A stretch of DNA of 64,000 bases from Candidatus Aminicenantota bacterium (GCA_003141555.1 PLMN01000029.1:337922-401921), one strand, 5' to 3'; shown: positions 40,542-49,491, counted from the first letter of the stretch. Notes: generated by a model not told the origin, from the sequence alone. A program made the numbers and translations.

Positions 40542-43249
40542 CCATCCCGTACCGGTCCTTCACGGCGTTCGATCACGCGACGGCGGTCTGCATGAACCCG
40601 CCCGGCAACGCGAAGGGTGATTGGAGCGCCATTTACCAGGGCGGCTTCTTACTCGGATTTCAAAAGGACATCGGGGGAGCCTGGACGGCGTGGTGGTTCG
40701 GCATAGCCCGGCCATCAGCTGCAGACTGGGCACTCTTGGCCGGCGCTGACCAGGCGATTGATTTCTGGTGGACGGCGCTTTTCAGCGTCGTGGCCAACAG
40801 CGAAGCGAAGCACAACGCCCTTTCAACCGTCAGGACCTCAAGCCGGTCCGGAGGATCGAACGTCAACATGGGCGTCGTGACCGGGCAGCAGTACGACGCC
40901 GGGCATGACTGGTCGGCCTATAGCCCGTTCAACAACTCCGGCGACTATGGCGACGGGAAGCTCCTGGTTTTTGGCGATATGCCGAAGGTCTATACCCTCT
41001 ACGGCTGCCCATACAGGGACGGCGTCGGCGCCGTCGACAACGGGGCCCAGGCCTACTATATCCGAGCCGGCTGGGCGGATCGTATGAGTACCCCGGATGG
41101 CGGTGACATCAGCGCCCACCAGACCCTTCAGATCAGCGCCGTCTTTCAAGAGTGCCGGATTCGGGTATTCAATCCGGTGGTGAATTCCCTTTCAAGGGTC
41201 AGGATCGGTCCAGCCGGCGGTGACGCCGTGATCCTGTACGGCCTTGGCTTTCACAATGACGACGCCGAGATCACGAACACGGCCAACAATCCGAACAGCT
41301 CAACGCCGGCCGGCGGCTGGAAGGACCAGGTGAATCAAATTGACTTCATCGGGAAAAATGGCGAGGGCACATATTCGCTGACAGAGCTGGGCGGGAGCTA
41401 TATCGTGCCCGGGGCCATTGGAACCTACGTTATTGACTCAACCTCACAAATTACAATCGCGGCCATGCCGGCCATGCCGACAGGTTTCTACGAGATTCGG
41501 CTGAGCAAGAAAGCCCTGGGCGGCGTCACGGCCGGCGTCAATCCTTCAGCCTTTGCCGGCGACTGGAAAGCCGATCCGCTGACCGGGCTCATGTCCAGCT
41601 CGAACAGGATCAACCTTCAGGTCGGCGGCGGCGGGCTCAGGCGCCTGCTTCCGGCCGTTGAATGGGAATGGCCCATCAAGAAATACTACAGCCCGATTGA
41701 TATGCGGGCCCCGTCGCGCTTCTACGACGGCCGGATCATCAGCTTGAGCAACGTCACCCGGAGCGTTTCATCCGGGCTCGGAACCATGCTGGGCTCGGAC
41801 GTTGACATTCAGCTCAGCAACGTGGATCAAGAATTTTCAAAGCTGCTTTTCCAGTACTACGCCAAGAATCTCGGCGTCGGCCTGTATTATGTTTGGAGTG
41901 ACCTGCCGGAGTCGGCCAGGGCGGCGGTCCTGAAATTCATCGTTGACGATTGCAGCCTTCAGGGTCCTGTTTTCTTAGCGAAGCTCAAGGACCTTGGGGC
42001 CATGTACTTTCAAAAGAACCTGCCCGATAAAATTTGCACCGCTGAGGAATTTCCGAACATTCACGCCAAGGCCGTGAACATCCCGAAGCCTGATGTCCTG
42101 GGCCTGTTCAGCTGGACGGTCAGCGATAAGAAAGGCGCGATCCTGGCGCCTTGCGTTGATACCGTGAATCACGTTTACCTGGCGGCCAGGTCCAGCCTCT
42201 ACGCGATCACCGAGGTCTATGCAGCCGGGGTCCTGGTAAACCCGGGCGACTATTTCATCGGATACGATCTCGCAGGGCAGACGTTGATTACTTTCAGCGC
42301 CGGCAAGGGCGACGACGACGTGACGTACAACGGGAAAGGGTATTCGTGGCCGGCCTGGAATTCAGCCGGCGGCTACGTCCAGAACCCGGCCAGGATCATC
42401 GAGTTTTTCTTGGCTTTCCTCGTTGGCGTACCCTTCACGCATATTGACACGGCGGCCTTTGACACGCTGGCGGCCTGGTTCGAGGCCCAGGGCTTCGGGA
42501 CCATCGGGAAGCTGGCCCTCACCGGATCACTCGCTTGCGGCGACTATTTCAAACAGCTGCTTTATACCTTCGGGGTCCTGGCGGCCTTCTCGTCCCAGGG
42601 GAAATGGACTGTCGCGCGAAAGGATTACGCAAGCCTCTCATCCTTCAAAACGGTATGGGCCCAGCTCGACACGCTGGATCATCCTTTGCGCGAGTACGTC
42701 ACCGGCTGGGCCTTCAACCGGATGAAGGCGGCCTGGGACCTGGCGCCGGCGCCGAACATTTATCAAGGCGGCCAGGTTTTCGATGAGCTGGCCTCACAGG
42801 CGATCGTCGGATCCATCATGGAGCCCACGACGGCGCCGAATTTCCCATGGACCGACTCAGCGGCCTGGATCGCGGTCAGGACCGAAGAAGAATTGCGGCG
42901 GTACGCCTACGGCTACAACAAATTCACCTTCACGCTCCCGATCGAGTGGCTGGATGAATTGGACCTCTTGGACAACATCAAGCTGCAAGATATGTTCGGC
43001 GTCGACCTGGACGGCTCGGGCGAGGCCGGCCGGATCATCTATGTCGAATCCATAGCGCCGGACCTCGAGCGTATGCAGGTTGTCGTGACCTGCAGTGACC
43101 TCACGTGGCTACTTTCAGCCTTCATGATCCTGGGGGATACGGCGCTGCCCGTCAGCTGGGCCGACGCCGGGCCTGAGGAACGAGCCTTCGCCTATCTGTG
43201 CGATACCACCGGGCTCTTCTCGGACGGCGGGATCGGCAAAAAGTTATAG
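40538..43249 (+). CDS. Large tail tip/hub protein
   Basis: A 903-residue virion protein. The N-terminal about 350 residues are beta-rich and aromatic (WSAIYQGGFLLGFQKDIGGA; YGDGKLLVFGDMPKVYTLYG) and could bind host surface. The middle has hub-like segments (PIDMRAPSRFYDGRIISLSN; SSGLGTMLGSDVDIQLSNV), and the end is close to tail-hub C-termini (DMFGVDLDGSGEAGRIIYVE). Likely the central fibre/hub at the tail tip. Confidence 0.72.
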   Translation: MTIPYRSFTAFDHATAVCMNPPGNAKGDWSAIYQGGFLLGFQKDIGGAWTAWWFGIARPSAADWALLAGADQAIDFWWTALFSVVANSEAKHNALSTVRTSSRSGGSNVNMGVVTGQQYDAGHDWSAYSPFNNSGDYGDGKLLVFGDMPKVYTLYGCPYRDGVGAVDNGAQAYYIRAGWADRMSTPDGGDISAHQTLQISAVFQECRIRVFNPVVNSLSRVRIGPAGGDAVILYGLGFHNDDAEITNTANNPNSSTPAGGWKDQVNQIDFIGKNGEGTYSLTELGGSYIVPGAIGTYVIDSTSQITIAAMPAMPTGFYEIRLSKKALGGVTAGVNPSAFAGDWKADPLTGLMSSSNRINLQVGGGGLRRLLPAVEWEWPIKKYYSPIDMRAPSRFYDGRIISLSNVTRSVSSGLGTMLGSDVDIQLSNVDQEFSKLLFQYYAKNLGVGLYYVWSDLPESARAAVLKFIVDDCSLQGPVFLAKLKDLGAMYFQKNLPDKICTAEEFPNIHAKAVNIPKPDVLGLFSWTVSDKKGAILAPCVDTVNHVYLAARSSLYAITEVYAAGVLVNPGDYFIGYDLAGQTLITFSAGKGDDDVTYNGKGYSWPAWNSAGGYVQNPARIIEFFLAFLVGVPFTHIDTAAFDTLAAWFEAQGFGTIGKLALTGSLACGDYFKQLLYTFGVLAAFSSQGKWTVARKDYASLSSFKTVWAQLDTLDHPLREYVTGWAFNRMKAAWDLAPAPNIYQGGQVFDELASQAIVGSIMEPTTAPNFPWTDSAAWIAVRTEEELRRYAYGYNKFTFTLPIEWLDELDLLDNIKLQDMFGVDLDGSGEAGRIIYVESIAPDLERMQVVVTCSDLTWLLSAFMILGDTALPVSWADAGPEERAFAYLCDTTGLFSDGGIGKKL

Positions 43250-43258
43250 GAGATCATC

Positions 43259-43780
43259 ATGCCCCTCAGCACTGGCGCCGACGCGGTAAGCGGTGAACGG
43301 CTCGATTATGCGAGCCTGAATAAAATCAAAGACAACTGGCGCGGGGCCGCGGCTCCGCCCGGCGTCGTGGCCGGTATGCTCATGTCCAGGACGACGACGG
43401 ACAAGCTCATGCACCAGGGCGCGTCAACCGAGGAAGAAATTCTGCAGGCGACCCGATCCAGCGACGTCACGCCGGTGTTTTCCGGCCTGAAGCTCAATGT
43501 CGTGACCAAGGCCGTCGCCGACTCACCCTACGCGGTGGCGGCTACCGATTATACGATTCTCTGCAACGCCGTCGGCGGAAACATGACGATCAACCTGCCC
43601 GCGGCCACCGGCACCGGGCGGATCCTGAACATTAAGAAGATAGACGCTTCGGCCTACACCGTCACCGTCGACGCCAACGGCTCAGAAACCATCGACGGAG
43701 CCCTGACTTATGTCATCTCGGGCCAGTGGGTCAACATCACGATCCAGGACGGCGGCACGGGCGTCTGGTACATTCTCTAA
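43259..43780 (+). CDS. Tail fibre-like beta protein
   Basis: A 173-residue protein ending in a repeat-like beta region (ATDYTILCNAVGGNMTINLP; ILNIKKIDASAYTVTVDANG; ETIDGALTYVI) common in fibre tip or head-fibre domains. The TAGGAG of the upstream stop forms its ribosome-binding site. Probably part of the tail tip/receptor-binding set. Confidence 0.65.
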   Translation: MPLSTGADAVSGERLDYASLNKIKDNWRGAAAPPGVVAGMLMSRTTTDKLMHQGASTEEEILQATRSSDVTPVFSGLKLNVVTKAVADSPYAVAATDYTILCNAVGGNMTINLPAATGTGRILNIKKIDASAYTVTVDANGSETIDGALTYVISGQWVNITIQDGGTGVWYIL

Positions 43781-43792
43781 GCGGAGGGAATC

Positions 43793-44434
43793 ATGACTTT
43801 CATCCCGGGCACAAGCGGATTTCCGATCTTCACCGACAATTTCAACGCCGCTGACCTGGCAGACCCATGGCTCAAATTAGGGCTCTCGGGCTCAGATAAG
43901 ACGCTCATCCTTTCCGGCGGGCGCGCCGTCTTGACGGGCAACGCTGGCCAGGATTGCAGCGCCTATGCTCCGCGAATGACCATGCCTCTGCCCTATATGC
44001 CTTGCGACATTGAAACGAAACTCAGCGCGGCCAACCTCGGGCCCCGGACCCTTGAAGGCCTCTACATCGGGCCGGACGGGCAGGCGGCCGGCGCTTCGGT
44101 TTACGACATTTTCATTGACCAGTGCAATGACAATTCGGATAACACAATTCGCGTCGAAGGAAACAGCGGGCTCTACGCCGGCCCGACCATTCAGGCGACA
44201 ATCCCGAAGTGGTTCAAGATTCGCTGCATGGGGAGCCACCTGGGAGCCCAGTGGATTTTCTACTATTCCTTGAACGGGAGCAGCTGGACGACATACTTTG
44301 CCCGGACGCTCCCGGCCGCGCTCGGCCCGCTATGCGTTGGGCTGTTCATTGGAAACTGGTATAACCAGCCGGCCGTCAATGCCTCATTCGAATATTTCAC
44401 GATAAACCCGGTCAACCAGCTCGGGCCCGGGTGA
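43793..44434 (+). CDS. Lectin-like (concanavalin fold) receptor-binding protein
   Basis: A 213-residue protein with a laminin-G/concanavalin-like jelly-roll pattern: FTDNFNAADLADPWLK, LEGLYIGPDGQAAGASVYDI, IPKWFKIRCMGSHLGAQWIF and YYSLNGSSWTTYF. Such modules bind or sense carbohydrates. Its place at the end of the tail module suggests adsorption to a host glycan. No signal peptide. Confidence 0.65.
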   Translation: MTFIPGTSGFPIFTDNFNAADLADPWLKLGLSGSDKTLILSGGRAVLTGNAGQDCSAYAPRMTMPLPYMPCDIETKLSAANLGPRTLEGLYIGPDGQAAGASVYDIFIDQCNDNSDNTIRVEGNSGLYAGPTIQATIPKWFKIRCMGSHLGAQWIFYYSLNGSSWTTYFARTLPAALGPLCVGLFIGNWYNQPAVNASFEYFTINPVNQLGPG

Positions 44435-44438
44435 TAAC

Positions 44439-45689
44439 ATGAACAGAAACCGCGTCCTGATAGTCCTTCTGCTGGCCTTCATCGTCCTGGGCCATTCATG
44501 CCCGGGCCCGAAACCGCCGGCGCCGGTGAAGGTGACGGTCTGCACGGAAAGCGGCCTTCTCCCGAACCAGTACTGTCCGGCTACCGAGGTCCGAGAGTTC
44601 AAGGCCGGGACCCAGCCCACAACGGTCTGCACGATCCATCACGGCCCGGAGCCGCCGGCAAAGACAAAGGTCGCGTCACCGTGGCCTGAATCCGGGGAGC
44701 TTCGCGCGTGGTCCGGCACCCTGTACTCATCCCTCTCAGGGAGCGCGGCCATCATTGACGAGGCCAAGCTGGAAAATTTGTATGAGGCCTTGGCCCAGGA
44801 CGGGATCAATGCCGAGAGGAATTTCGGCTGGTTCACCGATACCTCGGACGCTTGGGCCGGAAACTATCTGCTCCCCTGGGCCGACGATTGGAGCTTGAAT
44901 GAGGCATATTGGGCTCAGCTGGACCGCCGGCTGCAGCTATGGGCCGGCGATAGGAACGGTGCGGAGATCATTTCGGTCCTCGACGCCTGCAGCCTGTACG
45001 AAGGCGAATCCTGGGACGTAAACCCGTTGAACAAGCTGGTCACGAAGCCCTCCCAGGTGTTCGCGGCGGGCCCGGCCCGGGACAAGGTTGCAGCCTATGC
45101 CCAGGAGCTTGCGCGGCGAACCGCGAAATTCGGGACTCGGATCATCTTTGAAACCCGTAATGAGGGGGATCAGATAGTCGGGAAGGACGCGCTTCACGAC
45201 TACGACACGGCCATAATCGCCGCGCTCAAGGCCGCGGGCGTCCCGGCCGGCCGGATTCAGGTTGAATGGTACGATTCAAGCCTTTTCTACCAGGCGCTTT
45301 CAGAGGACCTTGAAGGCGCCGGCCTTGCTGGGACTCATTGGATTTGCTCTGAGGTTGACGCCGACTGGTACGGGGGCAGCCCGGGAAAGCAGGGCCTCGC
45401 AGCCCTGGGCGACTATCCCGTGAGCGACGGACCCAGCCTCGGCTGCAGCGAGACTCCGCCGGCCTATCGCGCGAAGGGATATACGTTTCACTGGCTTATG
45501 GGGACGGCGTCTGAGGAAGCGGGGCGGCGGCCGTCAGCTGGACAGATCGCCTACATCTTCGGCGTCATGCGCGGGATCAAACACCCACGCTTTGAGCAGC
45601 TGTCGGCGGCGGCCTTCCAGCTGACAAACGCGCCGGACCTGGCCGCGGCCGTGACACTTGGCCGGGCTGAAAGACAGGCCCTCAGATAG
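44439..45689 (+). CDS. Exported glycosidase-like protein with PBP-type cysteine domain
   Basis: A 416-residue protein with an N-terminal signal segment (VLIVLLLAFIVLGHSC; possible lipoprotein cysteine). Residues about 30-70 match the C-terminal cysteine module of class A penicillin-binding proteins (VTVCTESGLLPNQYCP, FKAGTQP, C and H). The rest is a TIM-barrel-like glycosidase: YLLPWADDWSLN, IIFETRNEGDQI with an N-E acid/base-like pair, and a SEVD candidate nucleophile later. It may degrade or modify envelope glycan during entry, release or lysogeny. Unusual domain combination. Confidence 0.6.
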   Translation: MNRNRVLIVLLLAFIVLGHSCPGPKPPAPVKVTVCTESGLLPNQYCPATEVREFKAGTQPTTVCTIHHGPEPPAKTKVASPWPESGELRAWSGTLYSSLSGSAAIIDEAKLENLYEALAQDGINAERNFGWFTDTSDAWAGNYLLPWADDWSLNEAYWAQLDRRLQLWAGDRNGAEIISVLDACSLYEGESWDVNPLNKLVTKPSQVFAAGPARDKVAAYAQELARRTAKFGTRIIFETRNEGDQIVGKDALHDYDTAIIAALKAAGVPAGRIQVEWYDSSLFYQALSEDLEGAGLAGTHWICSEVDADWYGGSPGKQGLAALGDYPVSDGPSLGCSETPPAYRAKGYTFHWLMGTASEEAGRRPSAGQIAYIFGVMRGIKHPRFEQLSAAAFQLTNAPDLAAAVTLGRAERQALR

Positions 45690-45738
45690 CCCGGGCGGAG
45701 CCGGGCGGCTAGCCGCGTCCAGCGTCAGCACTTCCAGC

Positions 45739-45767
45739 TTGACATTATTGAACCGCAGGTGTTATTT
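45739..45767 (+). promoter_or_regulatory. Moron promoter 1
   Basis: TTGACA (45739-45744), 17 bp, then TTATTT (45762-45767), upstream of the lipoprotein gene at 45793. Confidence 0.55.
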
Positions 45768-45792
45768 TTACTGTCGAGAGGGAGGATAACAA

Positions 45793-46527
45793 ATGAAAAG
45801 GTTATTTTTGTTTCTTGGTCTTTCTATTTTTTTCTGTTTGGTGATTTCTTGCGGTAAAAACAGCACTCCGACAACGCCAACGCCGCCAGCTCCTAAGCCG
45901 GCGACCGTCGTGAGCATTTCGGTAACCTCAGCCCACAAGCTACTCGTGGTCGGAAATACGGAGCAGATGACGGCCGTCGCTACTATGTCCGACAATACGA
46001 CTAAGACCCCGACCGGGACGTGGAGCAGCAACGTCCCGAGTGTGATGTCGGTAAATCAATCCGGCCTCGTTACGGCACTCTCGGTCGGAGGGGCGAATAT
46101 CTTCTTCGTCGAAACGTCGGGCGTCCAGGGAGACAAAAGGATGGATACCCGAATCGCTTGGAGCAAGAGTGGGTCGGGGGACAATGTTTTTGACATGCCG
46201 ACTTACGTGTCGCGGGTCCACGTCATCGGGACGTATACGGGATACACCTCAAACTTCATTGTATGGGTGGGCACGCAACTGCTCGTCAATGAACTCCTAG
46301 GGACCGGCTGGGGCACAACCAAATATGACGGAACGCTACTTACAGCCGGAGGCACAGTTCAAATCACAAATTCGAGCGGCGTGACATGGTCTTTTACAGA
46401 GGTGTCGCCACAGAATACTATTACAAATTTCACAAGTAATAGGTCGAAAATTAGGGTCCAATCTATCCCCGGCGGCGAACGCGAATTCGAAATATATAAG
46501 CGAGTTTCCGAAGAGCGGCGGCGGTAA
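45793..46527 (+). CDS. Lipoprotein with Big_2-like domain (moron)
   Basis: A 244-residue lipoprotein with lipobox VISC (residue 20), a proline/threonine linker and a bacterial Ig-like domain, group 2 (VVSISVTSAHKLLVVGNTEQ; GTWSSNVPSVMSVNQSGLVT). The C-terminal half is beta-rich and unassigned. Its lower GC and own promoter mark it as a moron, likely expressed in the lysogen and displayed on the envelope. Confidence 0.8.
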   Translation: MKRLFLFLGLSIFFCLVISCGKNSTPTTPTPPAPKPATVVSISVTSAHKLLVVGNTEQMTAVATMSDNTTKTPTGTWSSNVPSVMSVNQSGLVTALSVGGANIFFVETSGVQGDKRMDTRIAWSKSGSGDNVFDMPTYVSRVHVIGTYTGYTSNFIVWVGTQLLVNELLGTGWGTTKYDGTLLTAGGTVQITNSSGVTWSFTEVSPQNTITNFTSNRSKIRVQSIPGGEREFEIYKRVSEERRR

Positions 46528-46561
46528 AGGAACGGACAAGGAACAGTAAAGGCGTAGTATT

Positions 46562-46594
46562 CGGCCCTGTCAAGCTACGACAGGCCGCCTCCTT
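46562..46594 (+). terminator. Terminator-like hairpin after the Big_2 lipoprotein
   Basis: GGCC(C)TGTC pairs with GACAGGCC around a short loop with one bulged base, followed by a CCTCCTTTT tail. Suggests a single-gene transcript. Confidence 0.5.
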
Positions 46595-46720
46595 TTGCCC
46601 CAGGATGCCCCGATTTCGCGTCCTACAGGCCCTAGGATGTTATTGTCGGCGTCCGCCTCCCCCCCTCTATGGTCAGGCCCGCCTCCCGCGCGGGCTCCGG
46701 ACCTTTCCCGGGCTTTTCTA

Positions 46721-46749
46721 TTGACTAGTTATCTTAGTTGGGTTATTCT
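46721..46749 (+). promoter_or_regulatory. Moron promoter 2
   Basis: TTGACT (46721-46726), 17 bp, then TATTCT (46744-46749). The lipoprotein ATG at 46768 follows an AGGGGGGAA site. Confidence 0.6.
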
Positions 46750-46767
46750 TGAATCTCAAGGGGGGAA

Positions 46768-47268
46768 ATGAAAAAACGTTTCGGTTTTGTTTGTATCGTC
46801 TTCCTGATGTCGGCGATGCTGGCCATGAATGTAGGATGCAAAGGCTCTCCGTCCAACCCCTCAACACCTTCGAGTCCTAAGACGGTTACCTATTCCATCC
46901 AACTTGATATTGGAGCTATCTCCGTGGCCACCAAGACCTATAATTGGGACGTATATGTCGAGAATACCAAGGTCGCGACTCTAACCTACAGCCCCGCAGG
47001 GAATTTTACGAATGTCAAGACGCTGACCGCTAATGTCCAAATGCTCGAAACTCAGTCAGAATCTACTATCACGGTCAAATGGACTCTTGTTAGTTCCGAT
47101 GCGAGTAGCGATTGGCTAGCCGGGGCCAATTTTCAATATTGGATGACAGCCACCTCTCTTTCCTCTGCCGTAACGACAGACCCGACAACCCAACAACGGG
47201 TCGGCCCGTTCAAGGGATGGGCGGTAGGAGAGTCCAAGAACTTGACCTTTACGATTCGGAAAGTTTAA
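46768..47268 (+). CDS. Lipoprotein of unknown function (moron)
   Basis: A 166-residue lipoprotein: signal peptide with lipobox MNVGC (C24), a serine/proline linker, and a beta-rich domain (YSIQLDIGAISVATKTYNWD; VKTLTANVQMLETQSESTIT). Not recognised. Lower GC than the neighbouring tail genes and cotranscribed with the PEGA lipoprotein. Confidence 0.7.
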   Translation: MKKRFGFVCIVFLMSAMLAMNVGCKGSPSNPSTPSSPKTVTYSIQLDIGAISVATKTYNWDVYVENTKVATLTYSPAGNFTNVKTLTANVQMLETQSESTITVKWTLVSSDASSDWLAGANFQYWMTATSLSSAVTTDPTTQQRVGPFKGWAVGESKNLTFTIRKV

Positions 47269-47292
47269 CAACTATTCAGAAAAGGAGGGCTT

Positions 47293-47688
47293 ATGAAAAA
47301 TAAATTCTCTGTCTTTCTAGCGATTTTTTGTTGTCTCTATCTAACTAGCTGTGCGACCCTGTTTAAGGGCAGCTCCGAAGAGGTCAATTTCAATTCAAAT
47401 CCGGCTGGAGCTGAAGTTTGGGTTGATGGAAAGATGATGGGACACACACCATACAATTTGAATCTCATGACGAAAAAAACTTACGTTATTGAGTTCAAAT
47501 TTAATGGCCAGACAAAAGTTGTTAATCTTAATAATCACGTTGGCGCAGGATGGATTGTCTTAGACGTCTTGTGCGGGTTAGTTCCCGTCATTATTGATGC
47601 GGCTACAGGGTCTTGGTATGGGCTCGACCAAAAGAACGTGAGCGTAGACTTCAAAGCCCCTGGTGTGTTTGAACCTTCTCGGCCGTAG
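47293..47688 (+). CDS. PEGA-domain lipoprotein (moron)
   Basis: A 131-residue lipoprotein with lipobox LTSC (C19) and a PEGA domain (SNPAGAEVWVDGKMMGHTPY). A glycine-rich hydrophobic segment (GWIVLDVLCGLVPVIIDAAT) near the end may insert in the membrane. An AAAGGAGGG site precedes its ATG. PEGA lipoproteins often act at the cell surface; here a lysogenic conversion or superinfection role is possible. Confidence 0.8.
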   Translation: MKNKFSVFLAIFCCLYLTSCATLFKGSSEEVNFNSNPAGAEVWVDGKMMGHTPYNLNLMTKKTYVIEFKFNGQTKVVNLNNHVGAGWIVLDVLCGLVPVIIDAATGSWYGLDQKNVSVDFKAPGVFEPSRP

Positions 47689-47691
47689 GAG

Positions 47692-47749
47692 AGCATAGCG
47701 GACAGAGATAGCCCGGCCCCCCCTCCTCCCGAATCTATGCTAGTTTTTT
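47692..47749 (+). terminator. Terminator with long loop after the PEGA lipoprotein
   Basis: AGCATAG (47692-47698) and CTATGCT (47735-47741) pair across a 36-nt loop and are followed by TTTTTT (47744-47749). The T run overlaps the next promoter's -35. Confidence 0.5.
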
Positions 47750-47776
47750 GACGCATATAGGGATTTGCGATATAGT
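47748..47776 (+). promoter_or_regulatory. Moron promoter 3
   Basis: TTGACG (47748-47753), 17 bp, then TATAGT (47771-47776), a good sigma-70-type match just upstream of the gene at 47801. Confidence 0.65.
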
Positions 47777-47800
47777 TAAAGCTGTGAAATAGGGGGGGTT

Positions 47801-48826
47801 ATGAACAAACATCCGTTTCTTAAAGTGGTAGTGTTTTTTTGCCTAATCGGCTTTTCATTCTCCGTTGCTTTATGTTCTGAGCAAAAGGTAAGGGTCATAA
47901 AAAAAGACGCAGAATTGAAAATCCTGCCTCAGGTCGAAAGCACAACGATAGCAGGGCTGCCGCTTGGGGGTGAATTTTTAATTGAAGAAAGAATATCTGA
48001 AGAATGGATAAAAATAAGCCTTCCGCCTAATAAGGATGGGATTGTTCAAAGTGGATATGTTCAGGTTTCTTTTGTTCAGTTTCTCAATCTTCAAGAAGAG
48101 AGCAGAGAGAGTAAAGACACGAAACTCGTTCAAGAAAATGTCCCCAAAAAGACAAATATTAATTTCAAGCTGGGTGGAGGGCCTTTTTCTGGTAAGGGAT
48201 ATAACTTCTCTCACTCATGGACTCAGTCTCTAGAAACGGCTAGTTTGACGGATTCGATTCCAGATGCAAGCGGGTTTAGTTATTTTGGCGGGATAGGGCT
48301 GTTTGTGATTCCCAATTTGGAAATCACAGCTGATTATTCCTCCGCTTCGTCAACGGTTAATGGGGAGTATTCCATTTCCATCCCAAATCCTCTTTATTAC
48401 ACGACGATTGCCACCGCGACAGGGCAAAAGTCCGTAAATTATAAGTTGTCGAATTGGAGCATAGGACTTAATTATTATTTCCAAATTTCTAATTCCGGAG
48501 CAAGCTTTTATATTGGAACAGGAGTGGCAGGGGCTGGTCTGTCTTTGGATATGTTGCAGGATATCAACTATTCTCAAACCTATTCGATATACGTAAATCA
48601 GGTGACCATAACGAGTATTACGCTGAAGACGACAAATCTCAGTAAGGTCGGAATTATGGTTCGGGGCGGATTCTCTTATAGAATTGGTAGCAACTTTGGC
48701 TTGTTTGTGGAAGGAAAGTACGCGCCTGCGAACGCATCAGTCAGCCACGGACTTTTCACAAGTGAAACCGTTTCGCTTGACTTCGGAGGATTCAGGTTTA
48801 TCGGCGGCGTTAGGATTTTCATTTGA
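47801..48826 (+). CDS. Outer membrane beta-barrel protein with SH3 domain (moron)
   Basis: A 341-residue exported protein. A signal peptide (about 1-25) leads into a bacterial SH3-like domain (VRVIKKDAELKILPQVESTT; EEWIKISLP), then from about residue 115 an outer membrane barrel with alternating strands (NINFKLGGGPF; LEITADYSSASSTVNGEYSI; WSIGLNYYFQIS) and a terminal aromatic-type strand (FGGFRFIGGVRIFI). A phage-borne outer membrane porin-like protein could block receptor access or alter adhesion. The gene is AT-rich, unlike flanking genes. Confidence 0.75.
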   Translation: MNKHPFLKVVVFFCLIGFSFSVALCSEQKVRVIKKDAELKILPQVESTTIAGLPLGGEFLIEERISEEWIKISLPPNKDGIVQSGYVQVSFVQFLNLQEESRESKDTKLVQENVPKKTNINFKLGGGPFSGKGYNFSHSWTQSLETASLTDSIPDASGFSYFGGIGLFVIPNLEITADYSSASSTVNGEYSISIPNPLYYTTIATATGQKSVNYKLSNWSIGLNYYFQISNSGASFYIGTGVAGAGLSLDMLQDINYSQTYSIYVNQVTITSITLKTTNLSKVGIMVRGGFSYRIGSNFGLFVEGKYAPANASVSHGLFTSETVSLDFGGFRFIGGVRIFI

Positions 48827-48900
48827 CCGTGTATTAAAGAAAGTGAGATGGAGAGGTTTTTTCACCAATTCTTATAGAAAAATATCATAGAGAAAGCGGC

Positions 48901-49128
48901 TTATTCATTCACGTGCGAGCATGTGGGATTTTGCCTTTCGGGCGGATTAAATTCTTCCGCCTCTACCTCATCAAAGCCGCGCCCGCAAGCTAGGCAGCGG
49001 TAGAGTGGATATGTCCTTTCAACGCCCGGCCCCCCGCCGACTACCGGCATAATCCGGACCCTTAGCATCCCTTCCTCGAGCCGGACCTTGGAGCTCCCAC
49101 AAAAAGGACAGGTCTTTTTAGCTTCCAT
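48901..49128 (-). CDS. Zinc-ribbon protein
   Basis: A 75-residue protein with CPFCG (C7, C10) and CLACG (about 45-49) knuckles, a typical zinc ribbon, and an acidic tail. It ends the right-arm minus-strand operon and converges with the barrel gene. Such small ribbons in phages often modify host transcription, but nothing here fixes a function. Confidence 0.6.
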   Translation of the reverse strand: MEAKKTCPFCGSSKVRLEEGMLRVRIMPVVGGGPGVERTYPLYRCLACGRGFDEVEAEEFNPPERQNPTCSHVNE

Positions 49129-49243
49129 GATCTAGCCCTAATGTTACTCGATTTCCATCTAGGTCTTCCAGCTTAGGTCTCTACCGGACCTTGGCGGCGC
49201 CATTTCCCTCGCCTGGGCGGCACCCAATGCCCGCCGGACACCC

Positions 49244-49289
49244 GATCCGGGCTCACGTATGCGTCAGGACGCGTTGTCCATAGACTCCA
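49244..49289 (-). repeat. Hairpin element, copy 2
   Basis: On the minus strand this reads as a relative of the 32942-32987 element: same ends, the ACAA(C/T)GCGTC core and GACGCATAC. It lies between the RHH-like gene and the zinc-ribbon gene and points in their direction of transcription, as copy 1 does in its operon. The outer stem here can use GGACA/TGTCC instead of the copy-1 pairs. Confidence 0.4.
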
Positions 49290-49308
49290 CGGCGTGCCAG
49301 CGGCCCGA

Positions 49309-49488
49309 TCACTCCCCCAGGTAGGCCTCAAGGATCTCGCGGATGAACGCTTCCAAGCTGCAGCCCTTCGGCGCCTTGGCCTTCAAGGCCTGAATCAGCT
49401 TGACGGGAAGGTAAAGTGAAACGCCTTTCCCGGTCCCGGTTGACACCGGCCTGCCGCGGCGAGGTTTCACTGGCTTTTTGGCGCTCAT
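49309..49488 (-). CDS. Ribbon-helix-helix-like small protein
   Basis: A 59-residue protein with a basic N-terminus (AKKPVKPRRGRPVSTGTGKG), a beta strand VSLYLPVKL and two helices (IQALKAKAPKG; SLEAFIREILEAYLGE), the ribbon-helix-helix layout. The ATG at 49488 has a GAAGGGGA site. Probably a DNA-binding regulator in the right-arm operon. Confidence 0.7.
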   Translation of the reverse strand: MSAKKPVKPRRGRPVSTGTGKGVSLYLPVKLIQALKAKAPKGCSLEAFIREILEAYLGE

Positions 49489-49491
49489 CGT

